A DNA stretch of 64,000 nucleotides from Pisolithus tinctorius (GCA_024663395.1 JANFAH010000043.1:1-64000); one strand, 5' to 3'. Shown: positions 22,067 to 34,530, numbered from the stretch's first letter. Numbers and translations: made by a program. The notes: generated by a model not told the origin, from the sequence alone.

Positions 22067-24172
22067 ATGTCCACCGAACAGTCCCGCCAAGTTCATTTCT
22101 GTCGTCAAGGTGAGGTTGTCTTCATTGTTGGATCCAGCGACCTAAGCCATCCACAGCTAATGTAAGACCAATCGAGCCAAGGCAATCTAGCTCCCGCGTG
22201 AAGCAGTCCAAAAATCTGGAGGAGAAGCTAGTACGACTGCGTGAGTTGCGAGAGCCAACCCCGCCACCAATTGTCTCAAGTGGAAGGGCGGATATGGTGG
22301 GGTCGAACATCGATATTGTGGCCAGTGAGTGAACATGATTTCTCTCCAAGCACAAAAACAAAGTTCTTTCGATATAGATTCATCTGAAAGTTTTCTGGCT
22401 CAGTTCCTGCAGGAAAGGGAGCCAACCGCTCTGGCAGAGGTCGGAATCGCAGCCAGTGAGTTGGCACGATTGCCCTTCAAGCTAACGAAAAAACTAATTT
22501 TCTAGTAATGGATCCACATGAAAATTTGATGAATCAGTTCCTGAATGAACGGGAACCAACTGCTCCCCCAGCGGATGGTATGAACGTGGATCTACTCGAG
22601 CAATTGCTGAATGCGCAGGAACCATTGGCACCGCCAGTCACGGACGAGACATTAAACAGGATGGATGGGTCTTCAACACCTGCACAAGACGTTACTATGC
22701 AGGTCGATTTTCTGGCAGACTTGCAGAATGTGTGGGAACCATCTCCTCTGCCCATCACCCGCGAGTCATCAAATCTGAGGGACCGATCTCCTCGACCCGA
22801 TTCTCCAACTAACCTGCTTGCTCAATTGCAGGATATGAGGGAACCAACACCTCCCCTGCACATTTCAAATGTACCTGTCGAATCTTTTGACTTGGCAGTG
22901 GATGAGGACAATGGTGCAAACCGTTTGACTTTTGGCATGCCCAAACGATCAGAGATGAGGGATCTCTTCGAAGAAATATGCAACGGTGAGTATATTTGGT
23001 TCTATTCATGTGATCAGGGATATCCATCGGTTATGTAGGTGAACTTCCATCCGAACAGCAATCTCTTCAAATGGAACAATGGGGATTGGCACCTGTTCTG
23101 CGTTGCGATCAGGGTATGGGCATGAGCTTAATCTGAAACACTGTTGACGTTGATAATTTTAGTCCTGCGCACCTTACATGCTGCAGTATCTCGCTACCAT
23201 GGAAACACCGCTCCCAGCGACACACCGTTCGATCCCACCCTCGATAGGCACCTCGTGCATGCTGCGAATGCCATTGCGAGAGAATTGGGCACAGCTGCAA
23301 GGGACCAGTATGGTGCAGCGTCTCAGGGCCTTCAACTCGTCAATATGCTCGATTTGATGGAAGTCGTTCGTTATCTGCGTTCCGCCTTTGAAAATTGTCC
23401 AGAGCCATTCATCGCCAGCCAATCACACCCATCTCGCCAGTCTGTGGTAGAGATGGGTATTGTCTACTTGGCGTGCCAGATCAAGATGGCCTCTGTACAT
23501 TTGAAGCAGACTGCCGATATCGCGGGATGGCCCACGCATTGGTTTGCAAACCTAGCAATGGACTTGGTAGGTTTTACATCAATTTTTCACAATGTGGGAC
23601 TGATACATAATTCCTTCAGAATCAGCTTAATAGCTTGATTCTGGTGATGGTGTCACGTGCCAGTTATACTCCTCCCCTCCCAGCATGCTACCATGCATAC
23701 CTCAGACACCAAGATGATGAGGTTAGCTTCCGCGAGCAAATGCAGCTAATTCCCCTTAGCGCATTTTGCCTAATCGACAATATCAGCACCATCGTCCCAC
23801 ATTGGACCCCACACACAGATGATCCCAATTCCGGCTTTGCATTCCCTTGGTGGCTATATCACTCTGAGGAATACGCAGTGGATTCCCAAAGATTGCAAGG
23901 CAAAGGATTGTTTTCTGTGGCCTGGGATTTTTTTAAGGTATGCCGCTTATTCTCGTCGCTGCAAATAGTTGATGATGGCCCAGGGCTTATGGCCATTGCC
24001 TGAGGCGCCAATCGCAGACCATCTCGATGGCCATATTGAGGAGCAGGCAAACTACTGCATCAAAAATATTCGGAAATATGCCGATGTTGTCAATGGTTGG
24101 GGTCAACAAATCAACCATTTCTACGCTAGGTGGTGGGCATTGCGCGGGTTGTTGGGCATGCCACTTCAATAG
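22067..24172 (+). CDS. KDZ-neighbourhood protein with repeated REPTPP motifs
   Basis: Starts at ATG 22067 (MSTEQSRQVHFCRQ) and ends at TAG 24170-24172. It has many small introns, for example after 22985, near 23113, after 23567 and after 23936. The N-terminal half has six imperfect copies of a leucine-rich segment ending in a proline motif: RELREPTPPP, LQEREPTAL, LNEREPTAPP, LNAQEPLAPP, LQNVWEPSPLP, LQDMREPTPPL. The C-terminal half (from LRTLHAAVSRYHG to YARWWALRGLLGMPLQ) has several Trp residues and looks globular. I do not recognise the fold. The frame is open across all exons I could place, so it may be functional. A structural or DNA-binding role in the transposon is possible but unproven. 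Confidence 0.6.
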
Positions 24173-24484
24173 TTTACATGTTTTTGACTGTGGAGTTGGT
24201 TGTATATACATTGCTGTAAATGTTGATCATTTATGAGATGCTGCCCATTCGCATGATGTCTGAACCCCTGCCCATCTGCATGATGGCCTGAGTAGTTTTA
24301 CTTTTGTTGCAGTTTATGATGCAAACCCTTTAGCCCTGAGTACCCGCCCAATCTATGATGTCTAAGCACCTGCCCATTTGCAAAATCTTGGCAACACCGC
24401 CCGTCCGAAGTTCGAGAGCCAGCATATCCTAATAAAATACGAGATCCGCATGGCCTACTAAATCTTACATTAAATTTTGCAGCT
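24173..24484. other. Convergent 3' intergenic region
   Basis: It lies between the convergent ends of the REPTPP gene and the TET/JBP gene. Short repeats of GCCCAT(T/C)(T/C)GCATGATG occur at about 24243, 24271 and, degenerate, 24350-24370. Terminator signals are presumably here but not identifiable. Confidence 0.4.
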
Positions 24485-25727
24485 TCAAATCAACAGTTCT
24501 CCAGTTGCAACTGGTCTAGGTAGTAGGTCGTCCATCTGCGGTGATTGACACATGGGAACGTGCACCGACTGATGTACGTTGGCATGCATGTAGTACGCCA
24601 GGCATGCTCTGTCACCGTCTACAGCTCCCACCCCATGCTCCAATGCTGAACCTGAAAATGCAATGATGGTCCCTGGGTTGTAGCGCAGCCGCAGATCCAG
24701 TGTTGGAATGACAAAGTCCAAGGGCGGGTAGTTGCCCACGGTTACCAGCATGTCATACCATGGATCCTGTCCATTGATATCCCTGTGGTAACAAGTTGCC
24801 CGATTCACCATCACGGACATGCTGCTATACGTGGAGCTCCATATCGGCAGTATGGAGCTCATATCCGAATCTGCCTGCTGTTCTGCCTGTTTGCCAAGGT
24901 GGATCAACGCTTCCCTGCTGTCTGCATACATTCATGGGTGGATGACATGCAGGATCGCAGATAACAGGGCATTGGTGTCGGACATTTGGTCGACCCATTC
25001 CCTTGTAGAAGTGTTTTCCGTCCTGGATTTGAGCAGCCGTGAGGCTTCCGGAAAGCCATTTTGGGGCTTCAAGACGGATGAGCGCTTTATTTACAAGGCG
25101 AGCAATGATCACTCACCCCACGACCCTGTTGAAACCATGCGGGTGACAGGTTGATGGCGCCTTTCAACTCGGCATTATCGTGGAAATATGACTTGTCCAT
25201 CCGCCATGCCTGTGGGGAAGCCTTTATGCTCTCCCGCAGTGGTTCCCTCAGAAGATGAAGGCGGTTCCATACGTCGGCCTGCCCATTACATTAAGTCAGT
25301 AGAATATGAGATTCTGCATTTCCTTACCCTTCTTTTTGGGCTGAGAGCGTCTGGCAAATACCATACGTGGATGGTGTTTGAATCGGTCACCAGAATGGAC
25401 GGCTCAGTCACTTCTGCGTATCTCTCAGCAGCTTCTGCATTGCAGGTTTTTCCACCCCGATTTTTCCCGATGTTGACTGTGGAAAGATGAAAACTTCCAT
25501 CGCACCATTATGATGGACGTACTTGGGCGACGATAGGCCTGTGAGATTACTGACAATATGCGATCCACTTCACATAACACCGGAAATGGAATCGATATAT
25601 CTGGAAGGGCGCGAGGTCCGCTGAATACCTCCTCTTGAAATCTGGCTTTCATGTATGACGCAATGCAGTCTGTTAGTTCCATTCGCCATCCGTGGGGGAT
25701 TTTAGATGTGTCTTGCATAGTATTCAT
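24485..25727 (-). pseudogene. TET/JBP-family 2-oxoglutarate/Fe(II) dioxygenase, one nonsense codon
   Basis: TET/JBP enzymes oxidise 5-methylcytosine or thymine in DNA, and fungal lineages carry expansions of them linked to KDZ transposons. The minus-strand exons include MQDTSKIPHGWRMELTDCIA (25727 on), PSILVTDSNTIHVWYLPDAL, the exon beginning ADVWNRLHLLREPL, and a last exon with the catalytic core: the iron-binding CYHRDINGQDPWYDML (H-x-D), the block LRLRYNPGTIIAFSGSALEH with the distal histidine followed by GVGAV, and GDRACLAYYMHANVH. Within the core frame a TGA at 24932-24934 interrupts ILHVIHP / MYADSREALIHLG; everything after it is open to 24485. Exon joins in the 5' half are only partly resolved. 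Only one nonsense codon is certain, so decay is recent, or the exon is used differently. Confidence 0.8.
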
Positions 25728-25839
25728 GCTTGGGGTGGATGAGGTCGGAATTGTATAGCGGGCGAGCCACTTGCAGCTTGTTGGAAAATTACGGCATTTC
25801 GGGACGCTTGCCTCAATATTTTACTGTGATCCAATCAAT

Positions 25840-27045
25840 ATGTTGTGACGCTATACGTGCTATTGGTGTTGGACCCGTCTTATGTTGCGACAGGGGTGGA
25901 TCTTACTAGACGGACCCATCCTTGTTTTATGGCGATATAAAAGATATTACTGAAGGGCCGTCCATACGTTATGACCATATAAATAATACTGCTGAAGGGC
26001 CCATCCTTATGTTGTGACCAATGGGCCCATCTTTATGTTGCGACAGGCATGCATGTTGCTATTGACGAGCCCGTCCATGTGTTGTGACCTTGTAATTGAT
26101 ATTACTGACGGGCCCATCCTTATGTTGTGACAGGGGTGTATCTTACTAGACGGGCCCATCTATGTGTTGTGACGCTGTAAATGATATTGCTGACGGGCCC
26201 ATCTTTATGTTGTGACAGGCATACGTGTTGCTATTGACAGGCCCGTCCATGTGCTGTGACCATGTAATTGACCTTGCTGAAAGGCCTGTCTTTATGTTGT
26301 GACATGGGTGCATCTTACTAGATGGGCCCATCCATGTGTTGTGACCCTGTAAATGATATATATTGAAGGGCCCGTCTTTATGTTGTGACAGGTACATCTT
26401 ACTATGGACGGGCCTGCCCATGTGTTGTGATGGTATAAATGGTATTACGGAAGGGCCCGTCCATATGTTGTGATGCTATAAATCACATTACTGATGGGCC
26501 TGTCTTTATGTTGCAGCAGTGGTGCATCTTACTAGATGGGCCCGTCTATGTGTTGTGACGCTGTCAATGATATTACTGATGGGCCCATCCTTATATTGCG
26601 ACAGGCATACATCTTGCTATGGACGGGCCCGTCTATATGTTGTGACAGGGGTATATTATCCCAAAGACGGGCCCTTCCATATGTTGCCAACTCTGTAATC
26701 TATCATAGAGGGGCCCCTCTTTATGTTGTGACCCTATAAAGCATATGATGGGTGGGCCCATCCATATGTTGCGACCTTCTTCATGATACAATAGGCAGGC
26801 CCATCCATGTCTTACAGTAGCTCAGCATACTTACTTGGTCACAGGCCCATCTATATGTTACAGCATCCTTACCCTCCACAGGCCCTCCCATATATTGTGG
26901 AATTGTGCTTACGGGCCCGTACACATGTTGCTCTCACTATAGGCCCTCAGGCCTGTCCATGTGTCATGGCTAATCTATTTAGACGGGCCCGTTGCGGGGT
27001 CTATATAAGTGTTGGCATTTTGGCATGCAGGCTACCTATATGTTG
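25840..27045. repeat. Satellite-like array of GGGCCC / TGTTGTGAC units
   Basis: About 25 diverged units of roughly 40-50 bp each contain GGGCCC(G/A)TC followed by an (A/T)TGTTGTGAC block. Two spacer types alternate: one like TGTAAATGATATTACTGA, the other like AGGCATACATCTTACTA, giving a higher-order period near 90 bp. Divergence increases towards 27000. The array runs to within a few bases of the Helitron reading frame, where a TATATAA sequence occurs (about 27003). It may be part of the Helitron 5' end. Confidence 0.8.
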
Positions 27046-27052
27046 TGACTAA

Positions 27053-30000
27053 ATGGACTACATGGGGTCACTACTGGAAAAAGTAGTGAATTGCACCCCA
27101 CAAGACCAAGTCGAATTCCTTTGTAAAGCAGCTCTGGAGAAAAGCAGCGGCATCCCTGGGCGAAGTGTCCTTCAGAAGTGCAGGCGGGAGGATGAAATGC
27201 AACCCAGGTGGACAGTCCCATGCCTGGACCTGGATGATGGAGAGGAAGGAGAAGAGCTGCAAGGAGATGAAAACAGCAGAAATGATCCTTCGAAATACCT
27301 AGTGCTGCCAACAGACATGGAACGGAAGGCATGTTACTGCAAATTCTATGAAGCCACTTCAAGCACTGCTCTTGCCACAGGCATATGTGGTGTCTGTGCC
27401 AGGGAATGTGGAGCAATGGATGAGAGTTTGCATAGAATGGCACTCAGTGACATACCAAATTCACATCGACTGGTTCCTAAAGTCCTTCATCCTGCTCATG
27501 ACATCTACAATGGCCAACTACTTCAGCCAGAAGCAGTAGAAGTCGATGGTCCACATACCACCACTTCTGTCTGTCAGGCATGCTTGGATGAATTGCGGAA
27601 GCCCAGCAATAAACCGCCATGGTATGCCCTGGCAAATGGGCTGTGGATTGGGCGCATTCCATGGCAACTCCAAGTACTCACATTCCCAGAACAGCTGTTG
27701 ATTGCGCATCTGTACCCTCGTGTCTTTGTCTTCAAGCTGTTTCCAAAACATCAGGGAGGCACCTGCCAGGCATCTGGTCTGCAAAATGCTATGTGCAGCA
27801 ATGTCAGCACTTATGACATGTCAATGGATGGGATCTCTGCAATGTTACGAGGGGACCTTATGCCAAGATGACCTGCAATCCTTGCATCTTTAATAACTGT
27901 GACTTTCATTGGACTTGGAGAATTGCCAAAGGTGTGGATTCACTCAACCTTTCAAGTGAGGCGGAGCATTGTGCATGATGCCTTGCTTTGGTTGAAAGAG
28001 AATAATCCATACTACGCAGATATCGGGATCAGTGCTTCTCACCTTGCAGAGCTTCCAGAAGACAATGTACTGGAAGAAGTAATAGATATAATACGCCAGT
28101 CTGGTGACATCAGCATGATTGAACAAGAAAGTGCAGGTTATGTGCCACAGGATGCTGATGAAGGTCAGTAGTACCAAAGCTTGCCCTACGTCAGAACCTC
28201 AGAATTCCATGACAGGAGTGCCATCAAATACTACAGACAACGTGGTTGTTAATGAATCTGACAATGGCAGTCAGTACATGGATGGTCATACAGTGATGAA
28301 AACGAAAACCTCACAATGTCAAGCAGGACCAGATGTTATACCATTACAAGTTGCTGGTGGTATTGATACAGACATGTCAAAGCTCATGGCAAGTGAGCTG
28401 ATGACATGGGGACTTTCAAACCTGTGGAAAGAGGGTAGAGAAGGAGGTTATTTCGTTCGGCATGGGTGGCAACCTGTCAACAATTTTGGCCGACCATGTG
28501 CTGCAGACAAGCTGTGCACAGCGAAACATATCAATTTCTTTGCGAGAGCATTTCCTGGGCTTTTTCCCTATGGAGAAGGTGGCATAGGGGGAGAACAAGT
28601 TACTGTGGATTTCAATGAACACATCCGGTGGGCACTACATTACCATGATCGTCGTTTTTGGAGGCATCCAACATTCTCCTTTGTTGCATTTGGAATAACA
28701 CAACGTCGTCAAGTGTTATTGTCTGCCTGTCTACAAATGAGCCACAAGACGTTCGATAAGGACACATGGTTGCTGTCAACTCTCACGCTTGAGAGGTTAC
28801 AGAAAGCGCAGGAAGCCAAAGAGAAGAATGTCCCTGTCTCTGATCCATTGATCCAGCTACTGTGAAAATATGTGTATGCCACTGGCGTGTGTGTTGTTGG
28901 ATCAGACTACTCTTGCTTTCAACTCCATAGTCAGATTTGGTCAACATCAATTATGCTGAACCCACCATTGCTATGGATCACCATCAACCCTTGCGACCTA
29001 CATGATCCTATCGCACAGGTCTTTGCTGGTGAGGATATCAACCTTGACAATCTATGGGAGAAATTAGGGCCATCAAAGGAGAAACGTGCAGAAAATATGG
29101 CGCTTGATCCATATGCCACCTCGAAGTTCTTCCATTTTCTCATTCAAACAATACTTAGCAAACTATTCGGAATTGAAGCCACAATGCAACGTGTCCATAG
29201 CCACATGGGGATATTTGGAGAGGTCACAGGCTATTTTGGACTTGTCAAGTCCCAGGGAAGGGGTAGTCTCCACCTACACCTGTTGGTGTGGCTCAGGAAT
29301 ATGCCTGTCAGTGGCCAGATGGAGGAGTTACTGAATGATGAAGTTTTCCATCAACAGATACAACACTTCATCAAGGCAAACATACGTGCATATATGCCAG
29401 GTTTCGGGTCAGTGGAGGAGCTGAAAAAAATCCCGAATGATGTGGAAGTTGCATATTCATGCCCTCCTAATCCCCAATCATCCAACTACAACTCAGAGAT
29501 CATGGACCTTGAACGGAAGGTAGCCCATAATAAACAGCACCATACTTGCGAGATGTGCCAGTGTCTTGTCATGGACAAAACAGGACAATGGGTCTGCAAA
29601 CAGCATGCACCATTCAAAACAGCTGACGATGACTTTGTCAATGAGGATGGGCATTGGGGGATGAAATGGCTATATGAATTTATGAATGCCTGGGTACCTG
29701 GAATCACTGTCAATGCTCGTTGTAATAATGACATAAAACTACTTACCAATTCAAAGGAGACGACCAATATCTCCTTCTACATTACGGCTTATTCAACCAA
29801 GAAACAAGGGCGAAGCTACAATCTGTCAGCAATCATGACAAAAGGCTTCTCTTACCATTCCAAACAGACCACATATATCGATGGAATCCATGATCAACAA
29901 TGAAAGCTACTATTTCGTCTGGTGCATGCAATAAATCACGAGCAAGAACTGTCAGCCCTGATGGTGGTCTCTTATCTCATGGGGTGGAAGGACTCATACT

Positions 30001-32960
30001 GTTCGCATCATTATGCACCCATTTACTGGAAATCATTTGTGACTGCGATGTTGGAAGCATTTCCAGAGCTTTGTCAACATCAATTCTCAAGTAGTTTTGA
30101 GGAGCGTTGCACTGGATCAAGGTGAGAAGATTGTTTTGATAAGAGAATTACAACCACCTTACAGTTTGTGGAACATGATTAGCAACAAGATTGAAGTGAG
30201 GGAAGATGCAGAAGCATCAGAGAAACAAGCTACTGGCATGGTTGACAATGGGGATGAGGTGAGTAAAAGCGTCAAGGCATCATAAAGTTTGACTGAAGGT
30301 GAAAGCAGACAGGTGGTGAAACGTTGACCCTGGATGTAAATGGCAATGGGAGGTTGTTTGTGAAGTCACAAGTTGTTGACTACACCCTCCGTGGAGAAGC
30401 ACTGTCGATGTCAAATATCATGGACTTTTTTGTCAACACATACAAGGCAGACATCAATAAGGGTTCACACCAATGGGAGAAAGTTGCTGCATCAGTGACA
30501 GATGATCAGACTGATTTAATATGAGGTCCAAAATGGCATTGGGGAAGGCCACTTCACGAACATGTCCGATATCTTGAATCTCATCCAAAATACAAGAGCA
30601 AATATCATATCATGCGGAGCCCGCATCACAATACCCTCCCTAACTTCATTGGACAATATTTCCCATCATGTGATGATGAAGATCAGCAGTCATTCTATTA
30701 TGCATCCATGCTCATGCTACTAAAGCCATGGAGAAACCTCCAAATTGATCTGAAAGATCCCAGTGAGACATGGGAAGAAGCCTTCAATGCGTTCTGCTCA
30801 ACAGCATCGCCAAGAGATCACTGTATCATTTCAAATATCCAGTACTTTCATAAATGCGAGGCTGCAGCGCAGTGTGAGGGGCTGAAGCTCACAACGATGC
30901 AAGTTTCCAAGTTGAGGGGCTTAACGTCAGAAGAACTTGAGCTCAACGAAGATGTCTCCTGTCCCAGTAGTGACAAAAAATTTACAGAGGAGGGCCTTGC
31001 TGTCTTGGTCACATCACAAAAACCCTGGTGGGAGGAGTTACACACACATCTAGCAGTTGAAGTGGCTCGGGCAGGGGGCATTTTCAATAGCAAATGGGGT
31101 GCCTGTCTCACCGATCTTAGAATTGGAACTGATGACTCTACATGGAGGGGAATGGCACCTGATATCGAGAAACTACTGGCATGGAAGCAGCAGATGGAGC
31201 AGGATGTACAAAGACAGAATTCGGTCTTCTCAGTCACTACTGTGCAGGATCACAGTGACGACTGTAATACAGCTTCAGTCACCTGCAATGATGGCACTGG
31301 CTTAGCTGGTGTCACTTACCATGACCCTGAAGACAGCATTGCTGCTGAGGTGTCGCTTCCACCAATTGACCTGTCGATGCTCAAGGCAGACCAGTACCGA
31401 GCCTACAATATCATAACACGTCATTTGGATAGGACCTTGTCTGGATATGATGTGCCACCATTGAGAATGCTCATCCTTGGTGAAGGGGGGACAGGAAAAT
31501 CAAAAGTTATCCAGACAATCATGGAGTACTTTGCTCACAGAGGGGTAGTTCATATACTGCTCAAAGCAGCATCCATTGTCAATGGGAAGACAACGCATAC
31601 GATCGCGATGGTGTCAGCAGGAAAGGATATGACACTCAGCGATGAGTCAAAGGCAAAACTCCAACAGTTCTGGCAACATATTTCATACCTCATCATTGAT
31701 GAGTTATCAATGCTTGCAAAGAAGTTTCTAGCTATCTTGTTGCATAACATCAGCACTGCCAAGATGGTTGAAGGGCAGCCAGCAAAGGATGAATCCTTTG
31801 GTGGAATCAACGTCATCCTCTGTGGTGATTTCCATCAGTTTCCCCCCATTGCAACATCGCCCACCAAAGCCCTTTACTTCCCAAGTAATCCAGAAAGAGA
31901 CAGTGCCAAGTCGCAGCTCAGGAGGGCCATATATATGGAGTTTATGATGGTGGTGATATTGAAAGAGCAGATGCATGTCACGGATCCAGTGTGGCATGAT
32001 TTCCTTGAACATCTGCGCTATGGTCAGGTTCAAGAAGAGCATATCAAAATGCTGCGGACACTAATCATCACCAATGAAAAATGTCCCCTAACTGACTTCC
32101 AGAGCTCACCATGGAATAGCGCATCTCTTGTCACGCCATGGCATGCTGTTCAGCATCTGTGGAATGAGGAAGCCCTGCACAAATTTTCAAGTGATGCAGG
32201 GAAAAAAATTGTCACCTGCAAGGCAGAGGACACAATCAAGGGGGAACCACTTACCCTCTGGGAATGATATGGACTGGCTGCACAGGGTACAAGGGGCAGT
32301 GAAGGGGGAAAATGGCGTCTCAATCAAGATCTACCAGAATCAATCGACCTTGCAGTCAGGACAAAGGTGATGGTAACACAAAATGTCGAGACTGATCTTG
32401 ACATTACCAATGGAGCATGGGGGACTGTGGTTGGAATCATACTGCATCCCAATGAGGACATGGAACACACAGAGCTTCACCACTTACCATTGTATATGCT
32501 GGTGAAGTTGGATCGGACATGGGCCACACAACTAGCTGGTTTGGACAATTGTGTCATACCGGTCAAACCCAGGACACAGACCTTCCGGATGAAATGTGAG
32601 CAAAAAGATGGCAAAGTTGTCACCAAAACTGTGAAGCAGTGTCAGTTTCCAATGACAGGAGCATATGCTTTCACAGACTACTGCTCACAAGGGCAAACAA
32701 TACCACATGTGGTGGTCGACATTGCAACACCACCAACTGGAGGACTGAACCTTTTTAACCTCTATGTCACACTCTCATGAAGCTCTGGTCGATCCATGAT
32801 ATGTCTTCTACGTGACTTCGATGAGAAGCTGTTTCAAGCTTCCCATAGTGCAGAGCTCATTGCAGAAGATGATAGACTGGAGGTGCTGAACACAGAAACA
32901 AAGAAACAGTGGGAAAAAGAGATAGGGACACAGCAGGGACACACTGCAGGGATGAGATGA
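27053..32960 (+). pseudogene. Helitron Rep-helicase (RepHel) polyprotein, decayed by TGA codons
   Basis: Helitrons replicate by rolling circle using a HUH Rep nuclease fused to a PIF1-type helicase. Blocks in order: a cysteine-rich DUF6570-like region with YALANGLWIGRIPWQLQVLT and EQLLIAHLYPRVFVFKLFPK; a Helitron helicase-like N-terminal domain; the Rep HUH motif GRGSLHLHLLVWL (about 29258-29296); the Rep tyrosine region FYITAYSTKKQ (about 29776); then the helicase with Walker A GEGGTGKSK (about 31480), Walker B LIIDELSML (about 31690) and GDFHQFPP (about 31825). The frame continues across six TGA codons (27869, 28863, 29901, 30522, 32265, 32778), each where family members carry arginine or where arginine fits. 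Small GT-AG introns are likely near 28153 and 30256. One frameshift lies near 30110. The last stop is 32958-32960. Confidence 0.9.
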
Positions 32961-33967
32961 CACAATGATAGCAGAGGCTGATGCTTTGTTTACAAATGAT
33001 TACGATGATATGATTTGTTTGTATCTATTGTCCAGGTGAGACAGGGGTGTCGAATATTGGGGGTGACAGAGACCTTGCAAGCAAGGTGATATGTATTCTT
33101 CGCACGCGACCGGATCGGCAAGTGGAAAATGACCCCGTTCGGTGTCAGGGCTGTTATATATCGAGAACCTGCACGATCGCCTGCTGAAAGGTCTACTGGT
33201 ACACACGGTGTTTTGCGTTCACATTCTTGGCGACGACGCGTAAAGATCAGAAGGGGAGTCGAACGTAGTCGCCTCTAAACAAACCAAGGGCTCGACAAAT
33301 CCTTTCTGATTCGGATGAACACGTGTCTCAGAGGAATGGGTCCTGGAGGATTTGGGACCTGTGCCAAGGGTGCTGACAGGTGTCTGCCATTGGATGGGTC
33401 CGATCTGTGGTGGATTCAACGTCCTTGGAGTTCTTATCTGTGCACCAGACTTTCTTATCACGGCGTGTCCAAGAAATTTGCGACACTGTCACACAGTGCG
33501 GCCACGAAAAAAAATGTGCAGGTTTTACGCCATAACGCCCTGGTCATCTGGCTGGGCGACTCCCGCACATCACCGCGTTATCAGCAGCAACCGCGGGTCC
33601 AATTACATCCATCATCGCGCTATAACCGTTCACACTGTTTCAAATACCCCGGACGTTTGTTCCCAATGACAATGAATCCTTCCAATCATGTGTGCCAGCA
33701 TTACCATTGGCAGGACCCGCTTGCTAACCAGAATATACAGAGATGACGCTCGCCCGCTCACCAAGACACCCCGCAGACGAAGCTGGAGGGGTTTTGCACT
33801 CTCACAACAGATGTGTTTATGGAGCTTATGTATTTCCGTGCACACTCATTCTCTGGTGATGCTAGTGATAGCATGGCTTGGATCGGAAATGTTGTTCAGC
33901 CCTCAGCGCGCCGACTACCGATCTCCCGACATCCAATGGATTCTTTACACCTTGCCTGGCGCAATTT

Positions 33968-33982
33968 AAGCTATAAGAGAAC
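33968..33982 (+). promoter_or_regulatory. TATA-like element of zinc-finger gene 1
   Basis: GCTATAAGAGAA lies about 75 bases before ATG 34046. The same 12 bases occur at the same distance before ATG 49076 in the paralogue, while the surrounding sequence is diverged. Conservation suggests a core promoter. Confidence 0.5.
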
Positions 33983-34045
33983 ATAAAATGGCTAATTCCT
34001 GGACATCAAATTCTACCGTCCTGTCTTCCTGCCAGCCCACTGGAC

Positions 34046-34530
34046 ATGTCCTCCCAAGATCATGGACCTCTCGAACATAGCGCTGATCCCACAAATAGGT
34101 GTGTCGTCAACCTGATCAAGCACTTCCTCTGGCCTCCAACTAACATAGAGATACAGTGCCTCCCATGCTGCACTCTCGGATACCATCGAACCGCCGCAAA
34201 TGACAAACAGCCTAACTGTACGTATCTTCAGAGCCGTGTATATTTATATCGGGAGACTTTTGACGTCCTTGAAAGAACCAGTATAATAATTGTCCATTCC
34301 AGCTCTGCCTCTACCGTCAAGACGACGGAAATGAGTGTTTGCAGTTCATCGCATGCGGTACAGTGCCCGAACATTTCAGCGCTTTCCACGGCATCAGGAA
34401 CATGGCGCGTGACGTCGAGATCACTTGTTGCTGGCAAAATTGTGGTTGTCGAGTTCAAAGGCACAATTTCCTTCGTCACATCCGTGAAATCCACATGGGG
34501 CACGGGCGAAAAGTAAACCCCGCAAACTGA
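34046..34530 (+). CDS. Small paired C2H2-type zinc-finger protein, copy 1
   Basis: Three exons, 34046-34098, 34157-34217 and 34276-34530, give 122 residues with phases 2 and 0 that match the paralogues at 49076 and 55579. Exon 3 carries two putative zinc-binding units: a Cys-rich first half with a GTVPEHFSAFHGIRNMAR stretch (H-x4-H), and CWQNCGCRVQRHNFLRHIREIH (C-x3-C...H-x4-H type). The N-terminal exons are short, acidic and poorly conserved. Such small double-finger proteins are frequent and unnamed in agaricomycetes; DNA binding is likely but unproven. The exon 3 acceptor here is AAG before AACCAG rather than CAG. Confidence 0.65.

Larger units (their letters stand above)
25840..32980 (+). 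mobile_element. Helitron (autonomous type, inactive)
   Basis: It comprises the RepHel coding region and, probably, the tandem array before it. The 5' TC and 3' CTRR-plus-hairpin ends expected for Helitrons were not identified, so both limits are estimates. It is inserted between the KDZ neighbourhood and the zinc-finger/membrane-gene tandem array. Confidence 0.6.

Noticed and set aside
26146..26421. 91-codon minus-strand frame in the GGGCCC array
   Set aside because: It is a by-product of the repeat period and has no start context or homologue.
25840..27045. CRISPR-like array
   Set aside because: Repeats are diverged, spacers are themselves repeated in two alternating types, and the setting is a eukaryotic Helitron.
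33241..33300. tRNA-like GAAGGGGAGTCGAAC stretch
   Set aside because: No cloverleaf could be formed around it, and no A/B box pair was seen.
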